Source: Eriocheir sinensis (taxonomy: Eukaryota > Arthropoda > Malacostraca > Decapoda > Varunidae). Taken from it: DNA of 64,000 bases. Of the stretch, positions 13,660-26,744 are shown piece by piece. A model generated the notes under the pieces. That model saw only the letters and a list, made by a program, of their open reading frames with translations. It did no database searches and was not told the DNA's origin. The position numbers and the translations under genes are program-made. Location: positions 15,209,142 to 15,273,141 of the forward strand of contig NC_066512.1 in assembly GCF_024679095.1 (NCBI RefSeq). Reading direction: 5' to 3'. Every line of letters begins with the position of its first letter. Position 1 is the first letter of the stretch.

Positions 13660-14290
13660 CCTTACATCCCTCCTTTCTCCCTCTTATGTCATCGCACCTC
13701 TTCATGTATTCCATTAACCCATATACCCCTTCCTTCCCCCTTAATCTCTCATACTTCTTTCTCCGTTTTGTCATCTTTCACACCTCTTCTTTCTCCCTTC
13801 CTGCCCTCACACCCTTCCTACTCCCCTTCTTTCTCATCACTTTGCCCATTCCCATCCTCCTCCTCCCCCCTTTTCAGGCCAGTCTAGTGCCGCGTGCAGG
13901 TGTGTCGCCCACTTAGTCCGGTGCCGCCGCCGCCGCTTTGCTCGTTAGCGAAAGTGTAGTTTATAGTGTGCAGTCACAAGTGTTAGTGCGACCCGGAGAA
14001 TAAGGATTAGGAGAACATAAAATTGAACACCCCGTTACAGATGGCCTAGCGAGTCACAAACACTAAGGGAAAAACTCAGACCAGACCGATAACAGACAGA
14101 CATATTCACAGTCTCTTTCGTCATCGTTGACATCGTCGCCTTTCCACTCCTCGTCGTCCCCGCGCCGTTCTCCTCCTCGTGTTAATCGTACTCTTCGTTG
14201 TCGTCGGTGTATCTACAAGTCATCCTCGTCTTCTTAAACGAAAGGGAACTCGAGTAATGTGTAATAAGGCTAGCACTAGACAGGGGAGGT
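13660..14290. other. Pyrimidine-rich then mixed non-coding stretch
   Basis: Pyrimidine-rich to about 13880, then a GCCGCCGCCGCC run at 13924-13935 and mixed sequence. No promoter or gene start can be supported. Confidence 0.4.
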
Positions 14291-14299
14291 TCTCATTCC

Positions 14300-14800
14300 T
14301 TGTCTGCCCCGTTGCACGGCTGGCATGGGCGCGGCGTGTCCTTCCTCTGTTTGCCCCGCTGCACGGCTGGCAGGGGTGCGGCGTAGCCCTCCCTTGTTTG
14401 CCCCGCTGCACGGCTAGCAGGGGCGTGGCGTGGCCCTCCCCTGTTTGCCCCGCGAAGTGGAGTGCCTGGGGGTGCCGGGTGGATGCCGAACTCGCATTCC
14501 GCTGGCATTATTATCCCCCTTCCTCGGCGTGGCCGCGGCGTGAACAGTTACTTTGTTGGTTCAGGTTACCTATCCTACCGCGCTGACATGTGCCCCGTGG
14601 GAGCCGCGGAGCCTTGCCGCGTGCCCTGTGGGAGCCGCGGAACCTTGCCCCATCATGCCCCGTGGAAGCCGGGGAGCCTTGCCGCGTACCCTGTGGGAGC
14701 CGCGGAACCTTGCCCCATGCCCCGTGAGAGCCGCAGAGCCTTGACACGAGCCGCGTGGGAGCCGTGGGGCCTTGCCGCGTGCGGGAGATTACAAGAGTCC
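14300..14800. repeat. Two GC-rich degenerate minisatellites
   Basis: Positions 14300-14465 hold about three copies of a unit of roughly 50-55 bases ending in TTTGCCCCGC with GCACGGCTGGCA. Positions 14590-14790 hold about six copies of a unit of roughly 30 bases with GTGGGAGCCGCGGAGCCTTG. Open frames on both strands follow from the repeats. Confidence 0.75.
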
Positions 14801-15346
14801 CGGTGGGCGGCGCTTTGAAAGAGTCGCGCCGCTGCACCACACTCCCTCCTTCTCCTCGTTGTTTTTCCCCAGAGTTTTAATTATCACAAGACGTAATTCC
14901 TCATCTTTCTTTTTTATCCTTTCCCTCTCAGCTTCTTTCAAGTTGTAATTTTCATCTATATTGTCAGCGGCGCCTCCTTTACCTGTTCGCCCACCACCTG
15001 CACTGAACTGTACTTTATGATACCTAATGTGCCCATGCCTACTTACACCTGAAAGAGAAATTGAACATATAAAAAAAAAACTGATAAAAAAATCATGTTG
15101 CTTCGCAAACTCCTCCTGCTCATCATCATCCCAGGCCTCGCTTTTCCTCGCTTTCAAACATTCTCCAAAGAAGTAAAACCACGTCTTAAATACACAGGCG
15201 AGTGTGTATGCAGACAAAGATGAAGCGATGAATGTCCTATCCGAGCGCTCCCGTCTTGGGGATCCGCGACTATCGGCGTGTGAGCTTTGTGTTAAGAATT
15301 GTGAGCGTCATCATCTTTGTCATTATTTACGTCAGGCTGAGAGCTG

Positions 15347-15350
<4 letters not shown>
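14800..15350. other. Unassigned non-coding stretch
   Basis: A minus-strand frame of 142 codons (14789-15217) is Lys/Glu-rich in its middle but has no recognised domain or clear splice context. I do not call it a gene. Confidence 0.35.

Positions 15351-15424
<74 letters not shown>
15351..15424. repeat. (GA)n microsatellite
   Basis: About 37 GA units, followed by GACAGACA. Confidence 0.95.
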
Positions 15425-15429
<5 letters not shown>

Positions 15430-15434
<5 letters not shown>

Positions 15435-16015
15435 TTCTTTTGGACTCATTCATTCTCTAGCAAGCACCACTATCCTTCTCTCTTCACACTTCTTTCATCC
15501 AATTGTCTTCCTTTCCTCCCTTGCTTCTTTTTCTTTTCTTTTATATATTTTCATTATGTATTCCTTTCCCCAGTCCTACCTTTGATATCCTCTCGTTCTC
15601 CACTCCTCTTTCTCATCTTATCAAAATCCTGCCTTTCCATGTTATACCTTCTTTTCATCCTTACTTTCCTTGTTCATTATTATATTCACTTTCTTTAATG
15701 GGCTCATACATTTTTTTTTTAACTCCACCATTAGCATCGTTCCCTCTGCTTCTCTTCCCATCTTCCTATTCTATCTTGCATCATCCTTTTCATCCTCAAC
15801 GCTCGCCCAACGCTCATCCACTCGTTTCGCCTTACAGTTGAGTTGTGAGGTTCCAGTTGTAACCAAAGATACAGCTCCAAGCTCTTTAGTGAGTGATAGC
15901 CAGGTGGTCGCGAGTCGAGGACGTGATCGACCATGGATTTTATGCACAAATGAACACAATGATTTTTCACACTCCGAAACGTATTTCTACTTAAACTCAA
16001 CGATCTCCCCTACTT
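15430..16015. other. Pyrimidine-rich non-coding stretch
   Basis: T/C-rich to about 15835. No gene recognised. Confidence 0.4.
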
Positions 16016-16018
<3 letters not shown>

Positions 16019-16052
<34 letters not shown>

Positions 16053-16488
16053 ATTTATGGTTTAGTGGGCCATGCGTCATCCTTCTCAGTCCTTCACTGG
16101 CTGGTTATTTTCACGCCAGCTTCGTCTTTTCCTGTGATTGATGTATTTTTCCTCCATGCCTCCTTTTCTCTGTGTGAGCCATACTCCTCACCATCATCAT
16201 AGTTCCCCTCCTTATCCTCCTCCTCTTCCTCCTCCACTTCCTCTTTTCTCCATCTTTATTCTCTGTTCTCTCTGGTCCTCATGCAATTCTCATTCCTTCA
16301 CAATTTTCCTCGGTCTTCCTCTCAAGTGCTCCTTCACCCTCCTCTAACCTTTCTTTCTCTTCCTCACTCCTTTGTTGCTCTTCTCTTTCACCTTCATCTT
16401 CTTTTTCTTTTTCTTCTTCTTCTTCTTCTTCTTCTTCTTCTTCTCCTATCTGTGACTAATTTTGAAACGTTGTAACTCCTTGAAAATC

Positions 16489-16524
<36 letters not shown>

Positions 16525-16810
16525 CCCCAGCATTAGTAGTGTTCCTATGTGTTTATCCTTGGAAGTTTTATGTCTACTATCTTGTTTTACTTATATTTTC
16601 CATGCCCTTATCATACCTGGAGTGATTATTTGAAGTACAAATATATCGCTGAAGTAGTACATTAACATTTTTGTAACGTTCCTATACGCGACATCAATTC
16701 ATAATTATTCTCATTCATAATTATTCACTCTCTTCGTCTCGCCGTCAGTGTTTTTATCTGCATAATTATCATCATAATAATTTTCGCTTCTACAATTACC
16801 GCTTTCCTCC

Positions 16811-16856
<46 letters not shown>
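16019..16856. repeat. Microsatellite cluster: (CT)n, (CTT)n, (GT)n, (CT)n
   Basis: CT repeats at 16019-16049, CTT repeats at about 16398-16444, GT repeats at 16491-16522 and CT repeats at 16815-16856, with unassigned sequence between. Confidence 0.85.
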
Positions 16857-16858
<2 letters not shown>

Positions 16859-16859
16859 G

Positions 16860-17319
16860 GGCGTCGTGCTGCCGCTAGCCCTGATATCGCTTGAACAGCC
16901 TCGACGGAATATGCATGAAAATTTTTGAGACTGGAGGACTCGGCGAGGACAAAACTTGCCCCTTCGATCGTGAATATTTCCATTCCCTCCTCCTCCTTTT
17001 TCTCCTCCTCTACGACAGCCATTGCGGGAGATGCCTCGAAAACACCTTCCGTGACCCATCCGCAGTATTTTCTTTTCTCGGGTTTCAAGGGCTTGGGTTC
17101 GAGTGTTTGGCTGGAGTGGCTGCCTTTGTTTTTAGTTTTCGTTCTAAGGCGAGAGAGAAAGAGAGGAGAACAAGTTGAGTTTTGGATCTTTTTTTAACTC
17201 TCGTGGAGTGTGTTTGACGTAATTGACCTTTTTTTATCTTTCGTCCGTATGGAAGGAAGCGAGAGGAGCAAAGGAAGAAGGGAGGAGGGAAAGGAAGGAA
17301 AGATTGTCGCCTCCCCATA
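16860..17319. other. Unassigned non-coding stretch
   Basis: Short open frames on both strands without motifs. Purine-rich at 17250-17300. Confidence 0.4.
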
Positions 17320-18605
17320 ATACACCACACACCACCACCACAACACTCCACACAACACCACTGTGTTGTCATCTGCCATCCACGTATCCTAAGACATCCC
17401 ATCCTGATCTGCGCATGCGCGGAACCCGATGTTTACAAACACAGACTGTTGATATCGTAGTTTGTCCAGACAAGATGGCGGCAAGACATCATGGCAGCTT
17501 TTTTGGGAAAATGGCCAAATTCCAGGATGACATGGACCCAATAATTCAGATAGCCTGCCATTAAATGGAAAGTATCCGAGAAACATGACCATCAATCAGA
17601 AGAGAGTGTAGGTTATCTCATTTATCACATTTACCGACATACAAGCGGTGTAGGTTATCTCATTTATCACATTTACCGACATACAAGGGGTGTAGGTTAC
17701 CTCATTTATCACATTTACCGACTAATAAGTGGTGTAGGTTATCTCATTTATCACATTTACCGACATACAAGGGGTGTAGGTTATCTCATTTATCACATTT
17801 ACCGACATACAAGGGGTGTAGGTTATCTCATTTATCACATTTACCGACATACAAGGGGTGTAGGTTATCTCATTTATCACATTTACCGACATACAAGCGG
17901 TGTAGGTTATCTCATTTATCACATTTACTGACATACAAGGGTGTAGTTTACCTCTAGAATTTATCACACTTACCGACATACAAGCGGTGTAGGTTACCTC
18001 ATTTTTCACATTTACCGACATACAAGGGGTGCAGGTTACCTCATTTATCATATTTACCAACATACAAGGGGTGCATGTTGTCTCATTTATCACATTTACT
18101 GACATACAAGGGATGCAGGTTACCTCATTTATCACATATACTGACATACAAGGGGTGCAGGTTATCGATCATTTATCACATTTACCGACATACAAGGGTG
18201 TAGGCTATCTCATTATCACATTTACCGACATACAAGGGTGTAGGCTATCTCATTATCACATTTACCGACGTACAAGGGGTGTAGGATATCTCATTTATCA
18301 CATTTACTGACATACAAGAGGTGCTGGAAGAAACTTTCATATTTCAAGCAATTTTCAAATTCAAAACATACGTTGTCATTTACTTTTAAAAAGATAAAAA
18401 TAAGCTTTGGTGGGACGTATCACGATAGGCAGTCGACAAAAGACTCCGTACCGTGTCGCAATTCATCCACCCTCTGTTTGTAAACATAAGCCCGCGCATG
18501 CGCAGATTGGCTGGGATGTCTTAGGATATGTTGATGGCAGATGTCACCACAACCACCACAACACCACACACCACCACCAAAACACACCACCACAACGCAA
18601 CGTAC
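17320..18605. mobile_element. Foldback-type element enclosing a minisatellite
   Basis: Left arm about 17320-17450 and right arm about 18468-18605 are inverted copies. They share CACCACCACAACAC, CATCTGCCATC, TATCCTAAGACATCCCA, CTGCGCATGCGC and ATGTTTACAAACA in reverse-complement order. The arms enclose the 42-bp array. Long inverted arms around tandem repeats resemble foldback transposons, but I found no clean target duplication, so the outer ends are approximate and the class is unassigned. Confidence 0.6.
17597..18326. repeat. 42-bp minisatellite, about 17 units
   Basis: Unit of 42 bases containing ATTTATCACATTTACCGAC then ATACAAGGGGTGTAGGTTA, with a few units of 40-46 bases. Because 42 is divisible by three, a minus-strand frame stays open and reads a repeated 14-residue word. 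It has no start context or flanking exon signals and is treated as an artefact. Confidence 0.93.
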
Positions 18606-18609
18606 ACAT

Positions 18610-19725
18610 ACCGGATTAGAGAAAATGTGTGCCAGTACCCATTTTAGCTTTCCTTTCTTCCTTGCAGCCTTCCTTCTCCGTATGTTCTGTTCTCCTCCCC
18701 TTCCTTCCCCCATGGCTTCAATCTGTTTTCTGTGTCTGCCACTGTTTGCTTATATGCGGTGGAACGTGAGCAGTGGTGTTTGGAGTGTCTTACTGGAGTG
18801 GGTTGCTTCCAGCCGTTGTCTCTCGTCACTTGGCATGCGAAGGGGGGCATGTTGGACGTTGTTTTCCTTTACGAACGACTTGTCTTGTACTGAATGATTT
18901 GGCTCCTCAGAACTTGTGGTGAGAAGAGTAATGGTCTTTGCGGTGCCGGTGATGGGGTGAGGCCTGTGGTGAGTAAATACGGTAGTTCGAGAAGAAAATA
19001 GTGTGCAAGTGGCAGGGGATAATTAGGTCAGTGTGTGGATGGGGATTTTTCATGATTTCCCAATAATTCCACTTAATAGCCAATTGAACTGATCGGCTTC
19101 CTCCAGACATACGACCTTGGGCACTCATGGGCGTAGAGTTCGCTTCACCGTCAGATGCCTTGTCTGTATTATATTTTAGAAGGGGAATCAAGGCACTTCT
19201 GGCAAATATAAATTAGATCATTCATTTTATTGACTCTATTTTTCCATTCATTTATGGGAGCAGTATATTGCGGGTTTCTTTATATTTTGGTTTGCTCTTG
19301 ATCTGTTTTTTTTTTTTTACTGTAAAAATATTGATGTAGTTAATATCCACCCACGAATCATCCAGTGCCTTCAAATTTGAGCAAAAGAGACTCCTCTAAA
19401 CTGTGACACATTACCGTCTTTGGTCTTTTGACTCCAGGATTTAAGATTGTAACAAGCAATTAAGAAAATGACCGCAGTAAGAATTCAAGAGGCTTTTAAT
19501 TCTTGCTTCATATTTATAGAGAAGGTTTGACTCTTACAGATAGTAAATTGAAAATAAATAAATAGAGCGGAAGGGTAACTTGTGGCTCATGGTTCATTCC
19601 AGCACGAGTCGCTGCAGGACGCCCTTTGGGTCTGCTGCTTCGGGCTGGCGGTAAAGTCACGCCAAGTAATGTCTACACACCGCGGCCCAATGAAACTCGA
19701 AATTAACACGGTTACCTCCATACCT

Positions 19726-19728
<3 letters not shown>
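18610..19728. other. Unassigned non-coding stretch
   Basis: No recognised gene or repeat family. AT-rich at 19200-19560. Confidence 0.4.
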
Positions 19729-20050
<322 letters not shown>

Positions 20051-20051
20051 A

Positions 20052-20530
<479 letters not shown>

Positions 20531-21084
20531 GGGAGACAGGACATATTATCAGATACAGACAAAGGGAAATAAACAGACCAACAGATACAGACCCAGACAG
20601 AAACAAATACAGATAAACAGACAGATAGACAGACAAAAAGAGCAGGAGAGACCGAACCCTTTTGAACTCTTCCCAGCGACACCTGTTGGGTCGGTCCCTC
20701 TCCCCGCCATTAGTGCCGCTCAGGACGGGCCGTTAGTGACAAGCATCGCTGCTTCATGAGGAGTTTTGCCTAACTGCTCGTCACACAAGCGGACGCTGGG
20801 CTCTGCCGGCGCATGAATGACCCGCTGCAGCACGGCGCTCCCTGCACGACACGAGGCTCGCTCGCTGCGTCGCGGCGTCGTTAGTGTCGTAAAGTGCGTG
20901 TTATGTTTTTATGCGAGGCATCACACTCAGTAATGGGTCTCTGCCACGCCTGCCTCCAGCTGATTAGTAATTCTATCATGAACGTTTTAATCTCTAGTTA
21001 AAAATGTCGTAGGAACGTTCTCGCGTAGGAATTCCTTTTCTGTGATTGAATTGCTTTTGTAAAGTAAATATAAAGGTGGGTGAA
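20531..21084. other. Unassigned non-coding stretch
   Basis: GACA-rich at 20535-20640, otherwise mixed sequence with no recognised feature. Confidence 0.4.
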
Positions 21085-21352
21085 TGCGCTATAGCTGCGC
21101 ATGGCTGCGATGCTCATCTCCGATCCGTTGGCCCTTTGAGCCTGAGGTAGTTAACAACCATTTACCCCGGGACACGGGCCAATGTGAAATCCGGGATTGA
21201 CACAGTTTTCCTTCGCCAGGTTTCCCCAGGTACCCATTTATCGACCAGCCCGAAAGAGAGGATGAACAACTGAGTGAGTTGCACGCCGGGCCGGGATTCG
21301 AACTCGGCTCCGCGGAGTAGTAACTAGGCACGATGACCACTAGACTACGGAG
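21085..21352 (-). mobile_element. tRNA-derived SINE, family B (copy 1, with head)
   Basis: On the minus strand, box A is TAGTCTAGTGGTCATCGTGCC near 21325-21348 and box B is AGTTCGAATCCCGG near 21293-21306. The body contains the marker GTTGTTCATCCTC, then AAATGGGTACCTGGGG, and ends at GCGCAGCTATAGC. The same order occurs at 26098-26368 (minus) and 54405-54605 (plus). Confidence 0.85.
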
Positions 21353-21834
21353 ACGAAAGAGTTCGTTCCCATCCTCACCTTCACGCCTCGACAGGATGAG
21401 TAGAATCAATAATGGCGAAAAGTAAGGTACTGGGAGGGGCTTCTGTCTCCTGAGTGGCAATCCGTGTTAAGTCGGAAGGAACACTCGCCCGGTGAAATGG
21501 ACTGCCGCACATATTCACACACGTTATTGCCTAGCTTCCGACATGGGCAATAATCAAAACATCTTCGCTGACAGAGACACGCCAGTCCTCATTGACAGAC
21601 CAACTTGGTCGGCTAGACTACGGTCGGCCGATAGAGTCGGTCTAGCTGTCGGCACCCTGCTACGGGCCGCCTTTGGCCAAGGCCCGTGCTCCCCCTATAG
21701 GGAGAGAGCAATCTTTAAAGAAAAAAAAATCTCAGCTGATCTCAAACGTTCCATCAAGTCTGATTCCCTCTCTTCATCATTCATGCTCCGTATTTTCCCC
21801 CTAACAGCTTCTTTTAGTTGTTATTTGATTTTCC
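21353..21834. other. Unassigned non-coding stretch
   Basis: No recognised feature. A palindromic GGTCGGC/GCCGACC cluster at about 21606-21660 resembles the GTCGGC words of the Harbinger-like family but is not aligned to it. Confidence 0.35.
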
Positions 21835-21835
21835 T

Positions 21836-22443
<608 letters not shown>

Positions 22444-22483
22444 ATCATCCATTGTGTATTAATGCATACTACACTTCTCAACC

Positions 22484-22735
22484 GTGAGACGACAGATCCT
22501 GGTTATCCGCTGGGAGCGGGAGAAGGATGGGCAATCTCCTTACACCCGCGCCCCTGTCCACCCAGCAGTGAATGGGTACCGGGTATTAGTCGAGGTCGTG
22601 TTCTGCCTCTCGGGGTGGTGGTCTGGCACCTGCCGCGGCCGGAAGCTCAAAGGGGGTCAGACACCCACGGCCCCCAAACCTAGGCCCACGCCAAACGACG
22701 AGCGCAAACTCACAGCTCCAGTCACAGTGAATAAA
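22484..22735 (+). mobile_element. SINE family C-related body (copy 2)
   Basis: Shares CGCCCCTGTCCACCCAGCAG then GAATGGGTAC and a GTATTA segment with the nested SINE at 8170-8438. The tRNA head is not intact. It ends in CAGTGAATAAACACACACAC. Divergent 3' part, so possibly a sister family. Confidence 0.6.
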
Positions 22736-22936
22736 CACACACACTCCGTATCCAGGCCTCAGTACCTTCTATTTAATTAGGTCCTGAAGTAGGAGGGAGC
22801 AGAGTACCTGGTTCTGTCCTCAGCCCCTTAATAGGAGACCTTAGCAGTGACCCGCATTGTCACGACATGTGTGCGTCAGCCCTGCAAGGCGACTCATTCG
22901 GGCTGATTCCACTTAGAAGAGAGATTGGAGCTACAT

Positions 22937-23085
22937 TGATGATGATGATGTTGATGATAATGAAAATAACAAAAATAATAAAAATATAAATAATGATAAT
23001 AATAATAAGTAATAATAATAACAATAACCATAACAATAATAATAATAATAATATTAATATTAATATTAATAATAATAATAATAAT

Positions 23086-23126
<41 letters not shown>

Positions 23127-23276
23127 TGATAATGATAATGATAATTATAAACATAACAATAATAAAAACAATAACAATAATATTAATGGTAATAATAATA
23201 GTGACACTAATAGTAATAATAAAAAAGAATAGTAATAATATAAGTAATGCAAATAATAATAACAATCGTAGTAGTA

Positions 23277-23356
<80 letters not shown>

Positions 23357-23440
23357 TATTGTTATTACAACAAGAATAATAACAATAAGAGTAATGAAAC
23401 TAACAGTAATTATAACTATAATAAGAAAAATGAAAATTAT
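22937..23440. repeat. (AAT)n-rich tract, about 500 bp
   Basis: AAT/AAC/ATT triplets with a pure block at about 23276-23355. Asn- or Ile-rich frames are artefacts. Confidence 0.95.
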
Positions 23441-23487
23441 AAAGCTATGAATACACCTGAAAGAAGGAGTGATTGTAAGCCCCGGCC

Positions 23488-23635
23488 TCGTGAGGCGAGT
23501 CGAGGCGAGGCGAGGTGAAGCGGGGTGAGGATTGGGGTGAGGATTGCGGTGAGGCGAAGTGACGCGAAGCCAGGTGAGGTGAAGTGAGGTGGGGTGACGC
23601 GGGGTGAAGTTTGGGGAGGTGAAGCGAGGGAGGTG
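23488..23635. repeat. Degenerate GTGAGG/GCGAAG repeat
   Basis: Irregular tandem words GGTGAGG, GGCGAAG and GTGACGCGAAGC over about 150 bases. Confidence 0.6.
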
Positions 23636-23692
23636 CCGCCAATATCAGTCATTGTATCTTCCTTTCGGGATGGGGAAGGTCATACATCACGG

Positions 23693-23935
23693 CAGCCACT
23701 ATAAATAAAATTTGCCTGCGCCATTAACCGGCTGAGGTCATCCTAGAGGCCCCTCAAGAGCCTTCCGGCGCTACAGGCAACACCTAAAAAAAACTGTTGT
23801 AACCCGGATGTTACACCGGGTTGATGGGTTTTCTCCCACCACAGGCTCAAGGGACCAACGGGACTTAGATGAGCACCGCCGCCACGCGCAGCTATAGCGT
23901 GTGCTCCCAGCTGTACCCTTTTTTTCATTCCCATC
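23693..23935 (+). mobile_element. SINE A fragment followed by SINE B body fragment
   Basis: Positions 23693-23790 match the 3' half of family A (CACTATAAATA, TTGCCTGCGCCAT, AGGCCCCTCAAGAG, CGGCGCTACAGG). Positions 23800-23935 match the 3' half of family B (CACCACAGGCTCAAGGG then GCGCAGCTATAGCGT). Both are 5'-truncated and point the same way. Confidence 0.75.
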
Positions 23936-23939
23936 GAGT

Positions 23940-26097
23940 TAAAAATAAAATGCCGTAAAAATGAATAGATCACGGTTTATTGGGGAAAAAGTCAGAAGCG
24001 ATATAATGCAATTCACTACCTGTATTGCGGTGGCGCTTAATAGATACGCAGCAGCGAATTTTACCACCTTTCTATAGGGTATTAATTACGCGAATCCAGC
24101 CACTTCCAGGTATTCATCACTCGATTAATTAAGCTGCAAATGCAGATAGCACTCGAACAGAAGTAGTCGTTGGAGTTTTGGTTTAGGAACTATTGAAAAG
24201 GCGGATGAAAAAATGATAATTTCATGAAAAGAGGTTATTTCATCAGCTGCTCCGATATTAAAACGAGGAGAGTCACTGAATCGAAAGTTTAAGTGAGCCT
24301 CTGATATTTTTTTTTTCTGATGTCTGTGACTGCAACGCGAGTAATTAGCATGACCTGGTTTTCCTGGCCTCGCATTGGCTCACCTTTCTTTGCCATGTCG
24401 CGCGTGACCACCATCGTCGATACCATCGTGTCCAACTTAATTGCCCAATGTCTCATTGTTAATGTAAAGATCATTAGCGATCCATTCAAAAGCCCGCATA
24501 GGAAGAGGGTACGGTTTAATCGGGGATTCAAGCTGTACCGTCGTGAGAAGAAATTCAAGGAAGAAGAAAAAAGGAACGAGTTGTAGTGGAGAGAAGTGTT
24601 CCCGAGTGTAATGTTTCGTATAGTATTCAAAACATTACCGTCACTAAAACAGAAATAAAATTATTTCAAGCTAGTTACGTACTTCATATCAGAATAAAGC
24701 AACACTCAGAGTATACCACATTACTTGGAGCCCGTCAGTGATTTCTACGGCAAGCCTGAATCCCCACGCCCATTCTGATTTTGTGATTTTGTAATTTAGA
24801 AGTACCCTGGGTAGGATTGTTATATGCTTCTTTAATTAAATTATTGACGTTGATTATGACTGAGATTGTTTTTATTTATTTCCAGCTTAATTGTTAAAGG
24901 TCCATCGCCTGCCGCTGCCTCTCAACCCTTTACCATGAACTTTTGTCTGGAGCAGCGAGACCAACAAACACATCATGGGTTAGCCTCCTTCTTCATCCCT
25001 TCGCCACGCCCACTTGTTCACCTGGCTCACATCCACCATACAGGCAGCAACGGTGAGTAGACTGGCGGAGTGTTGTGTTTGAGGGTTGCTACGATGAATG
25101 AGGAGGTCGACAACGTGCATGGCCTGTTGTCGCCTGGCTCACGTCCATCATACATGCTGCATATTACATGTATTTTAGGGAATATTGTGGACGGTGCAGG
25201 TAATGAAAACGCTAGCGCAGGGGGTGGACATGAAAGAGGAAAATCCATTTGGGGCCTGTTGGGTGATGCAGGATGTGCCTTACGTCTAATAAAAATGTGT
25301 ATCCCATGGTAGGCTGCAGCAATGGCCGGTTATTGTGACAGAACGTTTGGTTTGCGCGGTGAGTGTCGTCCATCAATCCCGTGTCATTTACCACCAAAAA
25401 TTATCACCTTGGCCAAAGTTTATTTTTATAAGGTTTACGGGGACGACATCGTTGCGTATTTTCTTCTTTAGGACTCTATGGACAGTGCTGTGTTGCCCTG
25501 ATCAAAACGGCAAAACGTGGCATAAACTCAGTTTGTTCTCATCTAGCTTGTTTTATTGTTATAACACTGACAGTGGTTCAACTCGCTTCATCAGCCACAC
25601 CAAATGCTTCCATAGAGTCCTAAAGAAGAAAATGCGCGAAGCGGTGTCGTCCCGGTTAAACCTATAGCTTGGCTTAAAGTTTCGTCCGCATTTATTTGCA
25701 AACGAAAAGATTACAGCAGTCCCTCCAACGCTTTTTTTTCATGCACGGTTTCGGCTATGCACGTTTCAGCACGGAAAAATTAAACATCAAATGATCAGAA
25801 TAAAAAAAAGTGTGAAGAAATGGGTGTTAACACTTTATAATTACCATATATAGATATGTAAACGAAACTAATGAATGGAACCATCAAACTGTAATAAAAA
25901 CTGGATCATAACTACAAGCATTGCTCAGCTGATACGTGTAAACAAAGACGTCGGCGACGACGATCCAGCGTTCGTCATTTTCTTTTTAAGTTTTCCGGTT
26001 GAGTAAAAATGATATACTATTGCAAATTATACATGTACTTGATTCCAGTACATACTGTATTCACATGCAAATATAAGGTCACAGCGTTGGCCACACA
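23940..26097. other. Mostly unassigned; contains one small inverted-repeat element
   Basis: No gene supported. A weak exon-like segment at about 24884-25051 (AG before, G|GTGAGT after, open frame) lacks any domain or partner exon. A MITE-like inverted repeat lies at 25420-25670 (listed separately). Confidence 0.35.
25420..25670. mobile_element. MITE-like inverted repeat element
   Basis: Arms 25421-25482 and 25612-25670 are reverse complements at roughly 85% by eye, sharing ATTTTCTTCTTTAGGACTCT, then ATGG, and GGTTTA then CGGGACGAC. The loop is about 130 bases. No clear target duplication, so the superfamily is not assigned. Confidence 0.6.
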
Positions 26098-26368
26098 CGC
26101 ACGTGACGCGCTGCCGCGGTGCTCATCCCCGTCGCATTGTCCTTTGAGCATGTGGTACGTAAGAATCCGCTTCTCCAGGACACAGGGCCAGTGTGTCATC
26201 TGGGTTACTACAGTTTACCTTCCTCAGGTTTCCTTAGGTACCCATATATCGACCAGCCCGAAAGGAAGGATGAACAGTTGGGTGAGCTGCACGCCGACTG
26301 CACGGGCGGAGATTCGAGTCCCGGGCCCGCGGTAGCTAGACACGCTAACCACTGCACCACAGACGCGA
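26098..26368 (-). mobile_element. tRNA-derived SINE, family B (copy 2, with head)
   Basis: Minus-strand box A TGGTTAGCGTGTCTAGC near 26334-26353 and box B GATTCGAGTCCC-like (reverse of 26310-26325), then the family B body markers CATCCTTCCTTTCGGGCTGG and GGGTACCTAAGGAAACC. Confidence 0.8.
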
Positions 26369-26519
26369 TAGGAATAGGTGATCATTAAATGAAGCTGTAT
26401 CTGACAGTCACTGTTGGTGTCCCTCACATACCTGTACTGTTTATAATATATATCAGTGGCCGTGATTACAATCTTGTGGTCATTCGAGCCCGCGATCTTA
26501 TCATAACCCTTCAAGTATC

Positions 26520-26744
26520 CTCTCTTCCGTCACCCCCCCTCCCCGCTGGGCACCCCCACTCCCGTCACTCCCCCGCTTCCGTACGCTAGCCCGAGAGGGG
26601 GGTGGGTTTAGGGGGGGTGAAAGATGTGTGTGGGGGGGGGGAGGGGGGTCAAGCTACCCCCTCTTCCGTCACCCCCCCGCTGACCCCCCCAACCCCCACT
26701 TCCGTAACCCTCCCACTGAGGTTACCCCCACTTCCGTACATTTG
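26520..26744. repeat. C-rich degenerate repeat with CTTCCGT words
   Basis: ACCCCCACTTCCGT-type words recur at least five times (near 26523, 26575, 26664, 26698, 26729), with a G-rich block at 26590-26650 that is roughly inverted. It directly abuts the broken 3' end of the CR1-type LINE. Confidence 0.6.

Noticed and set aside
14179..14840. Possible GC-rich coding region on both strands
   Set aside because: Explained by two degenerate minisatellites. No domain.
17722..18147. Repeat protein with a 14-residue word on the minus strand
   Set aside because: The 42-bp minisatellite unit is divisible by three, which keeps the frame open. It lies inside foldback arms and has no flanking exons.
17597..18326. 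CRISPR-like array
   Set aside because: Units are contiguous with no unique spacers, and the host is a eukaryote.
24884..25051. Possible exon with AG before and GTGAGT after
   Set aside because: Open frame without any motif, no partner exon found and weak flanking evidence.
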